Source: Aerococcaceae bacterium NML190073
GTDB taxonomy: Bacteria; Bacillota; Bacilli; Lactobacillales; Aerococcaceae
NCBI GenBank assembly: GCA_026131555.1
Contig: JAMXJH010000001.1
Coordinates: 372,001 to 436,000, forward strand
Reading direction: 5' to 3'
DNA: 64,000 bases
Made by a program: the position numbers and the translations under genes. Positions 11,164-21,033 of this stretch are shown piece after piece (position 1 is the first letter of the stretch; each line of letters starts with the position of its first letter). The notes beneath the pieces were generated by a model. The model did no database searches, was not told the DNA's origin, and saw nothing but the letters and a program-made list of their open reading frames with translations.

Positions 11164-14100
11164 TTATTGCTCTTTGCGCGTTCTTGTAATCAGTCCAATA
11201 CTCGCTAATATACTCATAGCTGCCACATTAAAGATAGCATAAGCTGATTCTCCGGTCGTCGGCAATGATTGCTTTTGAACCGTTGGATTCATTTGCGCTA
11301 TCATTTCTTCCTGCGACGGAAGTGGCGCAATTGGCAAGTCAATCATTGGCGCTTCATCCGCCACTTTTTCGATTTCAGCAATCGGCAACTCGACAATTGG
11401 AGCAGCGTCCGCTACTTTTTCAATTTCGGCTATTGGCAATTCAACAATCGGAGCGTTGTTCGGCACCGCCTCTTCTTCCGCTACCAATAATTGATATTCG
11501 ACTGACGTCTCTTCGCCTAAGTCATTGAATAGACGTACTGTTACACGGAATAGCTTGTTTTCTTGTACGACATTGATGAGTTCCGTATGCGTTCCGATAG
11601 ATGGTTGCAACCATTTTTGGAGATTGGCAATGTCCGAGAATCGAATGGATTCGCTCACTTTCTGCGCACTTAATGCATCGATAATAGTGAAACGTTGCTC
11701 CAGCGTGGTTTGGTTTCCTGCATAGTCTTCCGTCACAATACTTAACACATGCTCTCCTAAGGTAGATACGGTTGAATTCGGATCGTATTCTTCGCCATCT
11801 AGTAAATAGGTTGTACGGGCAATCCCAATATTATCGCTCACTTCGATATTAAATGTTGCCTGCGTTTTATACAGAGCTTGCACATTCGTTGTAATCGTCG
11901 GCTTTTCTTTATCGATGCGAACGCGGTACTTTTCGTCTTTGTGGTTCGTTTCGTTGCCATGGAAATCATACAAACGCAATGAGAGCAAGTCATTGTCTTT
12001 CACCAATAAGCGATATTCGAAGTGCTCTCTATTTTGCCCAAATTCGCGCCATGCTTTGCCGCGTTTAACCGTATCACGGTTAATGGTAATACCCCATTCT
12101 AAGCCGTCGTCTTCCGCGTATCCTTTGAGAAGATTCTCCTCGTTTGAGAAATAAACCGTTCCAATGACGTCGCGGTTTGACTCACCTTCTTCAATCGGCA
12201 TAATACGCAAATTCTCGATTTCATAGGTTGGTGGATTGATATCGACAAAGTAATTCAACCTTCTTTGGAAAACTAGTTTACCCGTCGAATCATAGCCTTC
12301 CAAGTTCAAAACATTCGCTCCGTGATTCAATAACACCTCATAGTTCAATGAATCTTCAATTTCTCGCAGTTCACCGTCATTGATACGTACCGAATATCCT
12401 TCTTCATGGGTGAAGAAGCGAATGACATAACGATACTTATCCGGCGCACCATTCTCTCCTTTTACCAATTCCAAGTTGTCTTCAAGGTTCTCATGCTTCA
12501 AAAAATTATTCGTTAAGGAATCACTCACCAAAATCGGACTGGTCGAAATATGTTCATCCTTAGGGACAGCCGTTAACAGAGAATGTGTCACTCGGTTTCC
12601 ACTGCTATCTGTAAAATCAACATTGATCATTGAAGGAAAATCTGATAAATACGCTCTAAATTCAAAATTCCCTTCTTCATCAACCGGCGCTGTCTGATGG
12701 ATGTCTCTCTTTAATCGATCTTTTGGTAAGTAATAGGTAACTTTAATCTCTTTACTTGGTGTCAGCGCATCTGTCACTCGTCCTTTAATGATTGCGTAAC
12801 CTTTTTCAGACTTGACGATTTCGTATTCTTCGTCATCTTCTTCGACTTCTTCAGTCTCTAAATCAAATGTAACAATCGGACCTTGAGTATCTCGAATAAA
12901 GGATTGAACGCTTTCTGCAAGGACTTCGCCGTCAGCATTTCTCAAAATATAATGTAATTGATGCGCACCGTTCTTAATAGAAGCTAGGTTGAATGAGGCT
13001 TCCTGTTGCGTAATAGTGACCGGAATATTTCTTCCTGCAATGCTGGCTTCAATATTAGTAACATTATCTTTTACTTTAGCTTCCAGTGTTCTTTGACGGC
13101 GATTTGTTCGAATGTCATCAAGGTTCGTAAATTGAATTAGTGGTATTGATAGCACTTCTTCGTGTTTGGTGATGTTCCCAGCAATGTCTACTGCTTCAAT
13201 ACGAAGATTGTGCATTGTATTTGGATCTATTCCTACCAATTGATAGTGGTTCTCCGCCACTTTCGTCACTGCCATTTCCTTACCGTCGACCACTGCTTTG
13301 ACAAACCAAATGCGATTATTATCCGCCGTTCGAATCGTGTATTGCGTATCTTGCTTTTCCACATTCAACGTCGGTGCGGTATTATCCACTTTGATTGGCA
13401 AATAAGTATATTGATAGTTCTTCGTCTTATCGTTACGTACCTTCACTCGGACGTAATATTGCCCCTCATCAGCAGACACCATTGTTCCTGTTGTCGCATC
13501 ATACAATTTGCCGTCCCAATTGAATTTCTCGCTATTCGGATTTGAAAACATTTTGCGGTAAAAATCATTTTCAAAGTAATCAATGTAGCGGAAGCGTTCT
13601 AAGATGTTACCCCGGTCAATGATGCGCAACGAACGCGCTGTTTCACTTGGTTCCGTTACAATATCAATATCATAATCTAACACATCACGCATCACACCTA
13701 AGCGAATGAAAGCACTTGAGGTGAAGCCATTAGACGCTTGCGAATTCATCGCCACTAAATCAGGATTGACATTCGATTCGACATTGGTCACATCTTCCAA
13801 GCCAAGCGGTTTGTACTTCACTTTGCTATTGTCGCGGTACGTGCTCATCAAGGCTGTCAACTTCGTCTTAGAATTCGTCTCCCAAGTCGGCGGGTCAATA
13901 ATCGACGCATTGTGCCAATCGCCCTTATAACCGAAATACGGCATTGCTAAACTCGGATTTGTATCCGAATCAAAGTACAGATAGCCTTCAACAAATTTGT
14001 CCATAATTCCCGTTGTATTCAGCATGAATGTGACTTCTTTCGATTCACCCGGTTGCAGTTCAATCGTGGACATATTCGCCGTTAAGGTTGCACCTTCCAG

Positions 14101-16341
14101 TTCAACAGAGTGGATTTCTTTCACGACTTCGCCGCTTGATTTCGTCACCAGAATGTTCGCACTGGTCAATATTTTCCCTTTACGTAGCGTAAAGCGTTCA
14201 ACTTCATCTTTCATATTCGTCAACTTCACTTTGAACTCGACCATATCACCGATTTCTTTCAAGGTGGCGGCACCTTTATTTTGCGAGGTGAGCAAGACAT
14301 TATTGTTGAAGGCATCGGTAATATTCAGCATGCCCGCTCCTTGTTGACGTGGCGAATTTTCCACTTTCGTTGTATCAAAAACAGGGTCTGCGGTATTCAT
14401 CATCATAATCTTCGTAAAGTCCGTAATGTTGATATCTGCAGGACGCGCCATCTCTCTGAATTTCGGCAACAAAATTGTCGCTGCAGCTGCGACAACAGGC
14501 GTTGACATAGAAGTGCCCGACATAATGCCATAACGGTTATGATTCAATGTCGAATAAATGCGTTCACCCGGGGCAACAATTTCAGGTTTCAACTCTAAAT
14601 CGAGCGTCGTTCCCCAACTTGAAAAGCCGGACACTTCATGGTCATCTGCCAGCATGCTGTATTTGATGCCTAAATTTTTGACAGACAAAGTGGCGTTCGT
14701 TTGAATCAATTCCAATAATTTCTGCCCGTCTTGATGTGAGATTGTCACACCCCATAAGTCTCGCGCAACATTCTCTTGCAAAATTTGTTGCATTTCCGTT
14801 TCGTAGAAATCGCGATTGCGTCCCGTATCATTGTTGTATGAAATAATGCCGATAACATCTTTATTGCGCAAACGGTCAAATTGCACTTTCGCATCTTCAG
14901 AACTTCTGCCGACAATTGCGACTTTGCCTGCCAAATTCAAATCTTTCAATTCTTCAACGGTGGCTGTTCCTACATGAACAAATTCGTAGTCGCCATTTTT
15001 GAACGTGGAATAAGATACGGGAACATAATACAATTCCGTCTCTCCCACTTGCATTTTGTGATTAATTTGGTACTTGTTGCGCGTAGAACCGACACCGATG
15101 ACGTCTAAATTCGCCGCTACCGATACGGTTGTGGCAACGTCTTTTTGGTCGAAGGCATTATTGCCGTACTTGTCATAGGACGTTGTGGAGCTTGACCCGG
15201 CAGCATTTCCAATAGACGCTACCACGACAATGCCTTTCGCCTTCGCTCTTTCGACCGCTTTATAGAAAGCGTCGCCCGGTTTTCCGGTTCCGTATGAGCC
15301 GATACTTAAGCTAATCACATCCGCTCCATGCTTAATGGCATCTTCCATTGCTGCAAACACCGTATCGTCAATCACCGCCACTTGCGTATCTTCACGATCT
15401 GAGAAGACACGGTACATCAACAACTGTGCGTTCGGCGCAATACCGTCAATTCCCGTATTATTCGCAATTTCCTCATCTGTAGCATTCCCCGCCAAAATGC
15501 CGGCAATATGCATACCGTGTGGAAACTCTGTTTCGTCAATCAATTGATTGTTGTTGCCGACATAGTTGTAGCCGTGTGGAATTTTCAAGGTGTATTCTTT
15601 TTCGACTGTTTCGGTAATTTTTGTAATTTTCGGAACAATTCCCGCATCCAATCGCATATCTTTGTGACGTGTATCAATTCCGGAATCGATAATAGCAATC
15701 ACCATACCGCGTCCGTCATGCGGATAGTTTTCCATTTGCTTGAGATTATTGACTAATTCACCTGTTTTCGCCATTTGCGGTGTGATGCGTTGCGATTCTT
15801 CCACAAATGAAAGTCCCTTAACTGTACGTAATTTATACAAATCTTTCACAGGAATTTCTACAGAAGCGCCGTCAAAAACTTCTTCATACTCATATTTAAT
15901 GTTTGCGTCGGAAATCGCACGCACCTGCCCTAAGACAGTCGCCTTATCAACTTTATCATACTGCACAATGAGCGTCACTTTGTGGTCAGGTTCCACCGCT
16001 TGATACTTCGCTTCAATCTTTTCAAAGTGTCGCTTAATCGATTCAGACGCAATTGCTTCATCCACCACTTCCGATTCGCTTGGGGACATTTGTGTCGTTG
16101 TATCAACGGATTGTAGCATTGACGCATCATCTGACGAATTGATTACTTGTTCGGTATCACTTGTGACTTCTCCAACTTCCTCAAGTGTTTCACTAACTTC
16201 ACTATTAACTGTCACTGCATCTGCACTGTCCCATTCTGTTGCATAAACTTGTTGATGATGTGCTGTCATCGTCATGCCGGCACACATTGATAATACGAAT
16301 GCACTCGTAGAAAGCATTCTTTTAACATATCTTGTTTGCAT
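11164..16341 (-). CDS. Large LPXTG-anchored subtilisin-like serine protease (C5a peptidase / lactocepin type)
   Basis: A 1725-residue surface protease of family S8. It has a signal peptide (hydrophobic about residues 10-28), an acidic propeptide-like region, and catalytic Asp219 (AIIDSGID), His275 (FPHGMHIAG), oxyanion Asn379 (ASIGNAAG) and Ser611 (SGTSMSTP). A PA-type insert lies between Asn379 and Ser611. Fibronectin/C5a-peptidase-like and Ig-like modules follow. Near the end two exact copies of PIVELPIAEIEKVAD and a variant form a wall-spanning repeat, then the sortase signal LPTTG (about 1690), a hydrophobic span and a basic tail. Likely roles are host or milk protein cleavage; the substrate is not known. 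It neighbours a second S8 protease. Confidence 0.92.
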   Translation of the reverse strand: MQTRYVKRMLSTSAFVLSMCAGMTMTAHHQQVYATEWDSADAVTVNSEVSETLEEVGEVTSDTEQVINSSDDASMLQSVDTTTQMSPSESEVVDEAIASESIKRHFEKIEAKYQAVEPDHKVTLIVQYDKVDKATVLGQVRAISDANIKYEYEEVFDGASVEIPVKDLYKLRTVKGLSFVEESQRITPQMAKTGELVNNLKQMENYPHDGRGMVIAIIDSGIDTRHKDMRLDAGIVPKITKITETVEKEYTLKIPHGYNYVGNNNQLIDETEFPHGMHIAGILAGNATDEEIANNTGIDGIAPNAQLLMYRVFSDREDTQVAVIDDTVFAAMEDAIKHGADVISLSIGSYGTGKPGDAFYKAVERAKAKGIVVVASIGNAAGSSSTTSYDKYGNNAFDQKDVATTVSVAANLDVIGVGSTRNKYQINHKMQVGETELYYVPVSYSTFKNGDYEFVHVGTATVEELKDLNLAGKVAIVGRSSEDAKVQFDRLRNKDVIGIISYNNDTGRNRDFYETEMQQILQENVARDLWGVTISHQDGQKLLELIQTNATLSVKNLGIKYSMLADDHEVSGFSSWGTTLDLELKPEIVAPGERIYSTLNHNRYGIMSGTSMSTPVVAAAATILLPKFREMARPADINITDFTKIMMMNTADPVFDTTKVENSPRQQGAGMLNITDAFNNNVLLTSQNKGAATLKEIGDMVEFKVKLTNMKDEVERFTLRKGKILTSANILVTKSSGEVVKEIHSVELEGATLTANMSTIELQPGESKEVTFMLNTTGIMDKFVEGYLYFDSDTNPSLAMPYFGYKGDWHNASIIDPPTWETNSKTKLTALMSTYRDNSKVKYKPLGLEDVTNVESNVNPDLVAMNSQASNGFTSSAFIRLGVMRDVLDYDIDIVTEPSETARSLRIIDRGNILERFRYIDYFENDFYRKMFSNPNSEKFNWDGKLYDATTGTMVSADEGQYYVRVKVRNDKTKNYQYTYLPIKVDNTAPTLNVEKQDTQYTIRTADNNRIWFVKAVVDGKEMAVTKVAENHYQLVGIDPNTMHNLRIEAVDIAGNITKHEEVLSIPLIQFTNLDDIRTNRRQRTLEAKVKDNVTNIEASIAGRNIPVTITQQEASFNLASIKNGAHQLHYILRNADGEVLAESVQSFIRDTQGPIVTFDLETEEVEEDDEEYEIVKSEKGYAIIKGRVTDALTPSKEIKVTYYLPKDRLKRDIHQTAPVDEEGNFEFRAYLSDFPSMINVDFTDSSGNRVTHSLLTAVPKDEHISTSPILVSDSLTNNFLKHENLEDNLELVKGENGAPDKYRYVIRFFTHEEGYSVRINDGELREIEDSLNYEVLLNHGANVLNLEGYDSTGKLVFQRRLNYFVDINPPTYEIENLRIMPIEEGESNRDVIGTVYFSNEENLLKGYAEDDGLEWGITINRDTVKRGKAWREFGQNREHFEYRLLVKDNDLLSLRLYDFHGNETNHKDEKYRVRIDKEKPTITTNVQALYKTQATFNIEVSDNIGIARTTYLLDGEEYDPNSTVSTLGEHVLSIVTEDYAGNQTTLEQRFTIIDALSAQKVSESIRFSDIANLQKWLQPSIGTHTELINVVQENKLFRVTVRLFNDLGEETSVEYQLLVAEEEAVPNNAPIVELPIAEIEKVADAAPIVELPIAEIEKVADEAPMIDLPIAPLPSQEEMIAQMNPTVQKQSLPTTGESAYAIFNVAAMSILASIGLITRTRKEQ

Positions 16342-16376
16342 TTTTAGGTACGCCTCATTTCTAATAAATTGAAGTC

Positions 16377-16406
16377 AGTATATCACGCATTTATGAAATA
16401 TGTAAA
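16377..16406 (-). promoter_or_regulatory. Probable promoter of the first S8 protease gene
   Basis: TTTACA, an 18-nt spacer and TATACT on the minus strand lie about 35 nt ahead of the start codon. The second protease terminator lies upstream, so the two proteases appear to be separate transcription units. Confidence 0.5.
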
Positions 16407-16556
16407 GGTGAAAAATGAGAAAAAAAGAAATTATTTTAATTTTTTAGGCTATCCTTAATATGTTCTAAGGCGCCTCTTTTATTTTTTAGGTAATCCTAAT
16501 CTTTTGTCTTTAATGAGTCTTCAACAGAAAGTTTTCCTTGCCCCTCTCCACACAAA

Positions 16557-16581
16557 AAACGCCGGCAAATCGCCAGCGTTT
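16557..16581 (-). terminator. Intrinsic terminator of the second S8 protease gene
   Basis: A 10-bp stem with one mismatch (AAACGC-GGC / GCC-GCGTTT) and a 5-nt loop is followed by TTTTTTG on the minus strand. Confidence 0.8.
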
Positions 16582-16614
16582 CAATATATATTTTGTTGCT
16601 ATTCCTCTTCGCTA

Positions 16615-19600
16615 TTAAGATTTACGCTTATATCTCAAAGAATAAATAGCCATGCTGCTAATAAGACTTAAGTAGCCCCACAACCATAGAGTGAATGCTT
16701 CACCTGTTTCCGGTAATTGTTGCGCACTGCTTGTTGCTTTAACTACCGCCAGCGGTTGAGTCGCTGATGATCCACGAGCCATTACCGTTTCTGTAGATAA
16801 TTTTTGTTGCTCCGGCTTGGTCTCTGTTTGTATTTGAAGTGTTTCCTTCGGAACGGAAGCCGAGTCGAAAGGATTAGAACCTTCTAGGAGTTCTTCGCCA
16901 TTACTATAACCATCGCCATCCGCATCCAAAGTCAAATCAAATTGCGGTAAATCTACTGTTTGTCCGTCGCCTTTGCGCATATGTAACGGAATAGAATTCC
17001 GATCAAAAGGATCTGAACCTTTCAGAAGTTCTTCGCCATTGGCGTAACCATCACCGTCTGTATCAGCTTCCAAATCAAAGTTTGGCAATGTAATGATGAT
17101 GCCCGCACCTTTATCAACGTACACCGGGATAGAAGTGCTATCGAAAGGATCTGATTCTTTTGCTATTTCTTCGGCGTTCGAATAGCCGTCACTATCATCG
17201 TCTCCTGCTAAATCAAATGTCGGCAATTCAAAGGTGAGCGCCGCTCCACCTTGCGATAAATTTCCTTTCGCTGCTAAAGTCAACAATTTCGTATTGCGGA
17301 CATTTTGTAAAATACTGTAAGCAAAATGATTATCGGATGCTAAATACCCTTGTGGTAATTCAACAACTACTTGATAGTCGCCGAGTAACATCATTTTCTC
17401 AAAAGCACGGCGATTGTAGCGAGATCTTGGTAATTCTCGGCGATTTCCCTCTTGATCAACTAGGTAGATGCGTGTATCGATTGGTGGCGCCACATCGAAT
17501 AGAATACTAGCTGTTGCCTTAGACAATGGGATAACTGTAAACAACACTTCTAATTTAGAGTGCGTCTCCGATAAATTAATACGTTTAACATCAGACTCCG
17601 CCAATACAGCTTCGTCTGTATCGTACAAGAATAAGGTAACATCATACTCACCGAAAGGTAGCTTATGTCCTTCGGCTAAGCGAGCACTCTCACCAACAAT
17701 TTCACCCGTCGCAACATTACGAATCATGTAACGATGTCCAATAGTGGATGCCGTTTCGGTAGTCGCGTCCATCACTTTTACGATTACGATACCGGATTGA
17801 TTGCCGACGTCCACCAAAGTGCCAACATTCGCAACTTGAACATTCCCTGCACCATCTTCAGCCTCTAACCAGAAGCGATTGAGTTCCAACTCTTGATTGG
17901 CTTGGTCATGTGTCGGCAAAATGTATTCGCCCTGATCGTTACGCGCTACATATACACGTGCCAATTGCTCATCCATATAATAAACACGTTCTCGGTAAAT
18001 ACCGGTACGGTCGTCCACTATTGTTCTCGGCTTAAACTTGCGCGTTGGTTCGTCATACAATCCTGTCGTTACCGTCGGCTTCACCCGATCCAAAATAACT
18101 TTGAATTCATACGATTGTTCTTGCGAACCCGGTGTTTGCGAATAATAAGAGAGAACATAGCGATAAACACCATCAGGCAATGGATTTCCATCGGCATCTT
18201 GGCCTGCCCAAACCGTATCCTCACTTGTCAGCAAATAAGATTTCGCATTTTGCGGAGAACCACTATAGAAATTCTTGTCGCCTGACAACAACCCTGACTG
18301 CCACAAAGGACGCTCACGCTTCACATCGTCATCGTTGTAAACACTGATACGCAAATCGTTCACATTACGAAGGAAGACACCTTTGAATAGAATCACATCA
18401 CGGTTGCCGTCATCGTTATGAGACAATGCAAAAAAGACTTTTCCTTCTGCATCACGCTTCAAAACATAACGACCGACTTCATCCTCAAATGTCCCTAACA
18501 CAATTAAGTTGTTGTTACGTGCAGACTGCGTCTGTGGATCGAATTCAGCAACATTCGTCACTAAAGCTGTGTAGTGATGCTCATTATCGTACGGCCATTC
18601 ATTTTCTGATAAAGTTGCTAAATCACGTTCATAGTAGAATGGCTGTTCATCTGCTTTCATGTCATAGATTGGTTTTTCCAAGACCGGTAAATCCTGGAAC
18701 GCACCTCGGAAACCTACGAAAGGAATGCTGACCAAATCGCTATCGTTATCCGCCGCCAAAAAGCGAACAAACCCTTCTAAGAAGTAGCCATTCGGCATCA
18801 ATTTCGCTAATTCGTCAGCAAATTGTGCAGCTGACAAAGTAATTGGTACTTTCAACGTACTATTCGCCGGTACTACCAGTGTAGCACTTGCATCTGTCGC
18901 AAATAATTGACGTGGTCTTAAAGTAAAGTAACCTTCTTCCACTTCGTCTGTGTTGACATGGGCGATGTATTTCAATGCTTTATCTTGATTAGAGGTGTTG
19001 TGGAGTACCACATCAAAAGTCAATGTGTCTCCCACATTTCCTAAGGCAATACTGCTATAATTATCCAACCCTGTTACATACAACGAAGAATCTAATGCGC
19101 GTTTCACATCAATGATACCTGCCCCCTGTTGTCGCGGTGATGTATAGGCATTCGTTTCTACGTTCAAATGCGGAACTGCTGTGCTCATTAATAAATGCTT
19201 GATTCTAGCTGATAATTCTTCATTAGATAAGTTCGGATATTGGGCGAGCAACGCTTGCTTGAGAATGGCTACCGCTCCGGCAACATGCGGCGCAGCCATA
19301 CTCGTTCCATTCATGCTGGCGTACTTATTATTATTAATCGACGAGAAGATACTGCCACCCGGCGCACTAACATCCGGCTTCAATTCGCCATCTGCAGACA
19401 ATCCCCAACTTGTAAAATCAGATAATTGCTCGGATTTAGGATTGCGTTTGGTAATGTAGCGTCTATCGAATCTCAATTTGTATTGATCAACGCCGCGCAC
19501 AAGCTCTTCTCCGACTTCTAAACTAATGAACACCGATGGAATAGCCAACGCTAATTCTGATTGAAGTGACATTGATAAGGTACCCCCATCAGGCTGATTG

Positions 19601-20862
19601 TCAAAAACAATCGCGCCTGCAGCACCATGCAATGTCGCATTGGCAATCTTTGTATCAAACGTGATTTCACCACGGCGAATCAAAGCGATTTTGCCGGTTA
19701 AATCCCGATTCGCGAAATCTGCCTCATGCCCTAATCCAACGTATTCATAATCAAAAGTAACACCTTGTTCAAAAGTTGCATCCCCTGCTGCAGGAGGCGT
19801 GAACACAATATTACCATGGTCAAAATCTGCGTTCTGCTCCATGCCGATAACGTTGAAAACTTCACTCGTTAAATGCGTATTATTATAAGAAGCGACTGCA
19901 ATCGAATCCCGTACTACTGCCGGGTTGGCTACCACTCCGTAATCCGGCGCATCCGCACGAGGCAGACTATGACCTTCACCAAATACACTATCATTTCCGG
20001 CAGCAATTACGACTGAAACCCCTGCCTCTCGTGCAAATTGGACGGCCTTTGCGAGTGCATCGCCCACTTCAAGTGTTGACCCATTTGCACCTCCCAAGCT
20101 CAAATTGATACTATCTGCTCCCAATTTGACTGCATCGCGAATAGCTCTTGAATAAAGGAAATCTTGTGTACCCGAACCTAAACGATCAGAGAAAACACGC
20201 ATGAACATCAATTGAGCTTCCGGTGCAACACCATAAATTTTATGCCCGCTACTATGAACTTCAGACGGATTTCCAACTGCCGTTCCGGAAACATGCATAC
20301 CGTGAGAGGATTCATCATTTTCCTTTAACTCATCATTGGCATCAGCATAATTATAGCCAAAGACAACTTTCTCATTGTACCACTTACCGTAATTGATACC
20401 TGCTTTTTCTTTTACGGCGTTTAATTCCTCTTCGCTCTTGTATTTAGCAGTATCCATGTTCGTAATACGCAACACATCGTGCTCTATATCTAATCCCGAA
20501 TCGATGACCGCAACGACCATGCCTTGTCCTTTATAATTCTCATTCCATACCGGTTCAACATTAATAATAGCATTACTCTCTACGGACAAAACTTCGGCGG
20601 TGGAATCACTAGGCAATGTCGCTAACACATTGTAAGGCGTGTTCTCTTCTGATCCAGGCACAACTACCTCTAGGCTTTCCGCTTGGGGAACTTCCCGTTC
20701 TGTTGCTTGAATTTCCTCAGCAACCTCATGGTTGGTAACCGCATCCTCGTTCGCATTTGCATCTGTCGCTTCCGCCAACACTTGTGGTGCTTTGAACAAC
20801 ATAAGTGCGGTTGCGGTTAGCGCCATCAATGAGCCTTTAAGTTTCAAACTTCGTCGTTTCAT
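16615..20862 (-). CDS. LPXTG-anchored subtilisin-like serine protease with TSP3-like calcium repeats
   Basis: A 1415-residue S8 protease paralogous in layout to its neighbour. It has a signal peptide (about residues 10-30, ending VLAEA), Asp121 (AVIDSGLD), His187 (SSHGMHVSG), Asn290 (IAAGNDS) and Ser521 (NGTSMAAPH). A PA-type insert is recognisable by the stretch around GKIALIRRGEITF. After the C5a-peptidase-like modules come three thrombospondin type 3-like repeats with cores DDDSDGYSNAEE, DTDGDGYANGEE and DADGDGYSNGEE, each followed by a DPFD or NPFD turn; such motifs bind calcium. The sortase signal is LPETG, then a hydrophobic span and RYKRKS. AAAGGAG precedes the ATG. Confidence 0.92.
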   Translation of the reverse strand: MKRRSLKLKGSLMALTATALMLFKAPQVLAEATDANANEDAVTNHEVAEEIQATEREVPQAESLEVVVPGSEENTPYNVLATLPSDSTAEVLSVESNAIINVEPVWNENYKGQGMVVAVIDSGLDIEHDVLRITNMDTAKYKSEEELNAVKEKAGINYGKWYNEKVVFGYNYADANDELKENDESSHGMHVSGTAVGNPSEVHSSGHKIYGVAPEAQLMFMRVFSDRLGSGTQDFLYSRAIRDAVKLGADSINLSLGGANGSTLEVGDALAKAVQFAREAGVSVVIAAGNDSVFGEGHSLPRADAPDYGVVANPAVVRDSIAVASYNNTHLTSEVFNVIGMEQNADFDHGNIVFTPPAAGDATFEQGVTFDYEYVGLGHEADFANRDLTGKIALIRRGEITFDTKIANATLHGAAGAIVFDNQPDGGTLSMSLQSELALAIPSVFISLEVGEELVRGVDQYKLRFDRRYITKRNPKSEQLSDFTSWGLSADGELKPDVSAPGGSIFSSINNNKYASMNGTSMAAPHVAGAVAILKQALLAQYPNLSNEELSARIKHLLMSTAVPHLNVETNAYTSPRQQGAGIIDVKRALDSSLYVTGLDNYSSIALGNVGDTLTFDVVLHNTSNQDKALKYIAHVNTDEVEEGYFTLRPRQLFATDASATLVVPANSTLKVPITLSAAQFADELAKLMPNGYFLEGFVRFLAADNDSDLVSIPFVGFRGAFQDLPVLEKPIYDMKADEQPFYYERDLATLSENEWPYDNEHHYTALVTNVAEFDPQTQSARNNNLIVLGTFEDEVGRYVLKRDAEGKVFFALSHNDDGNRDVILFKGVFLRNVNDLRISVYNDDDVKRERPLWQSGLLSGDKNFYSGSPQNAKSYLLTSEDTVWAGQDADGNPLPDGVYRYVLSYYSQTPGSQEQSYEFKVILDRVKPTVTTGLYDEPTRKFKPRTIVDDRTGIYRERVYYMDEQLARVYVARNDQGEYILPTHDQANQELELNRFWLEAEDGAGNVQVANVGTLVDVGNQSGIVIVKVMDATTETASTIGHRYMIRNVATGEIVGESARLAEGHKLPFGEYDVTLFLYDTDEAVLAESDVKRINLSETHSKLEVLFTVIPLSKATASILFDVAPPIDTRIYLVDQEGNRRELPRSRYNRRAFEKMMLLGDYQVVVELPQGYLASDNHFAYSILQNVRNTKLLTLAAKGNLSQGGAALTFELPTFDLAGDDDSDGYSNAEEIAKESDPFDSTSIPVYVDKGAGIIITLPNFDLEADTDGDGYANGEELLKGSDPFDRNSIPLHMRKGDGQTVDLPQFDLTLDADGDGYSNGEELLEGSNPFDSASVPKETLQIQTETKPEQQKLSTETVMARGSSATQPLAVVKATSSAQQLPETGEAFTLWLWGYLSLISSMAIYSLRYKRKS

Positions 20863-20986
20863 ACAATTCTCCTTTCAACATTTGAGTATTTCCTTAATGC
20901 GCTTTCATTAAGTACAGGCAACATTATCTCACTTTTCATTAATTTTTTCAATGCTTTTTAATCTTTTTTTCATTTTTAGCAAAAAA

Positions 20987-21020
20987 ATAAGGCGAGCTTC
21001 TCAATGAAACTCAACCTTAT
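20987..21020 (-). terminator. Intrinsic terminator of the exported flavoprotein gene
   Basis: A stem ATAAGG...GAG paired with CTC...CCTTAT and a short internal loop is followed by seven Ts on the minus strand. Confidence 0.75.
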
Positions 21021-21033
21021 CTGATTGACGTGA

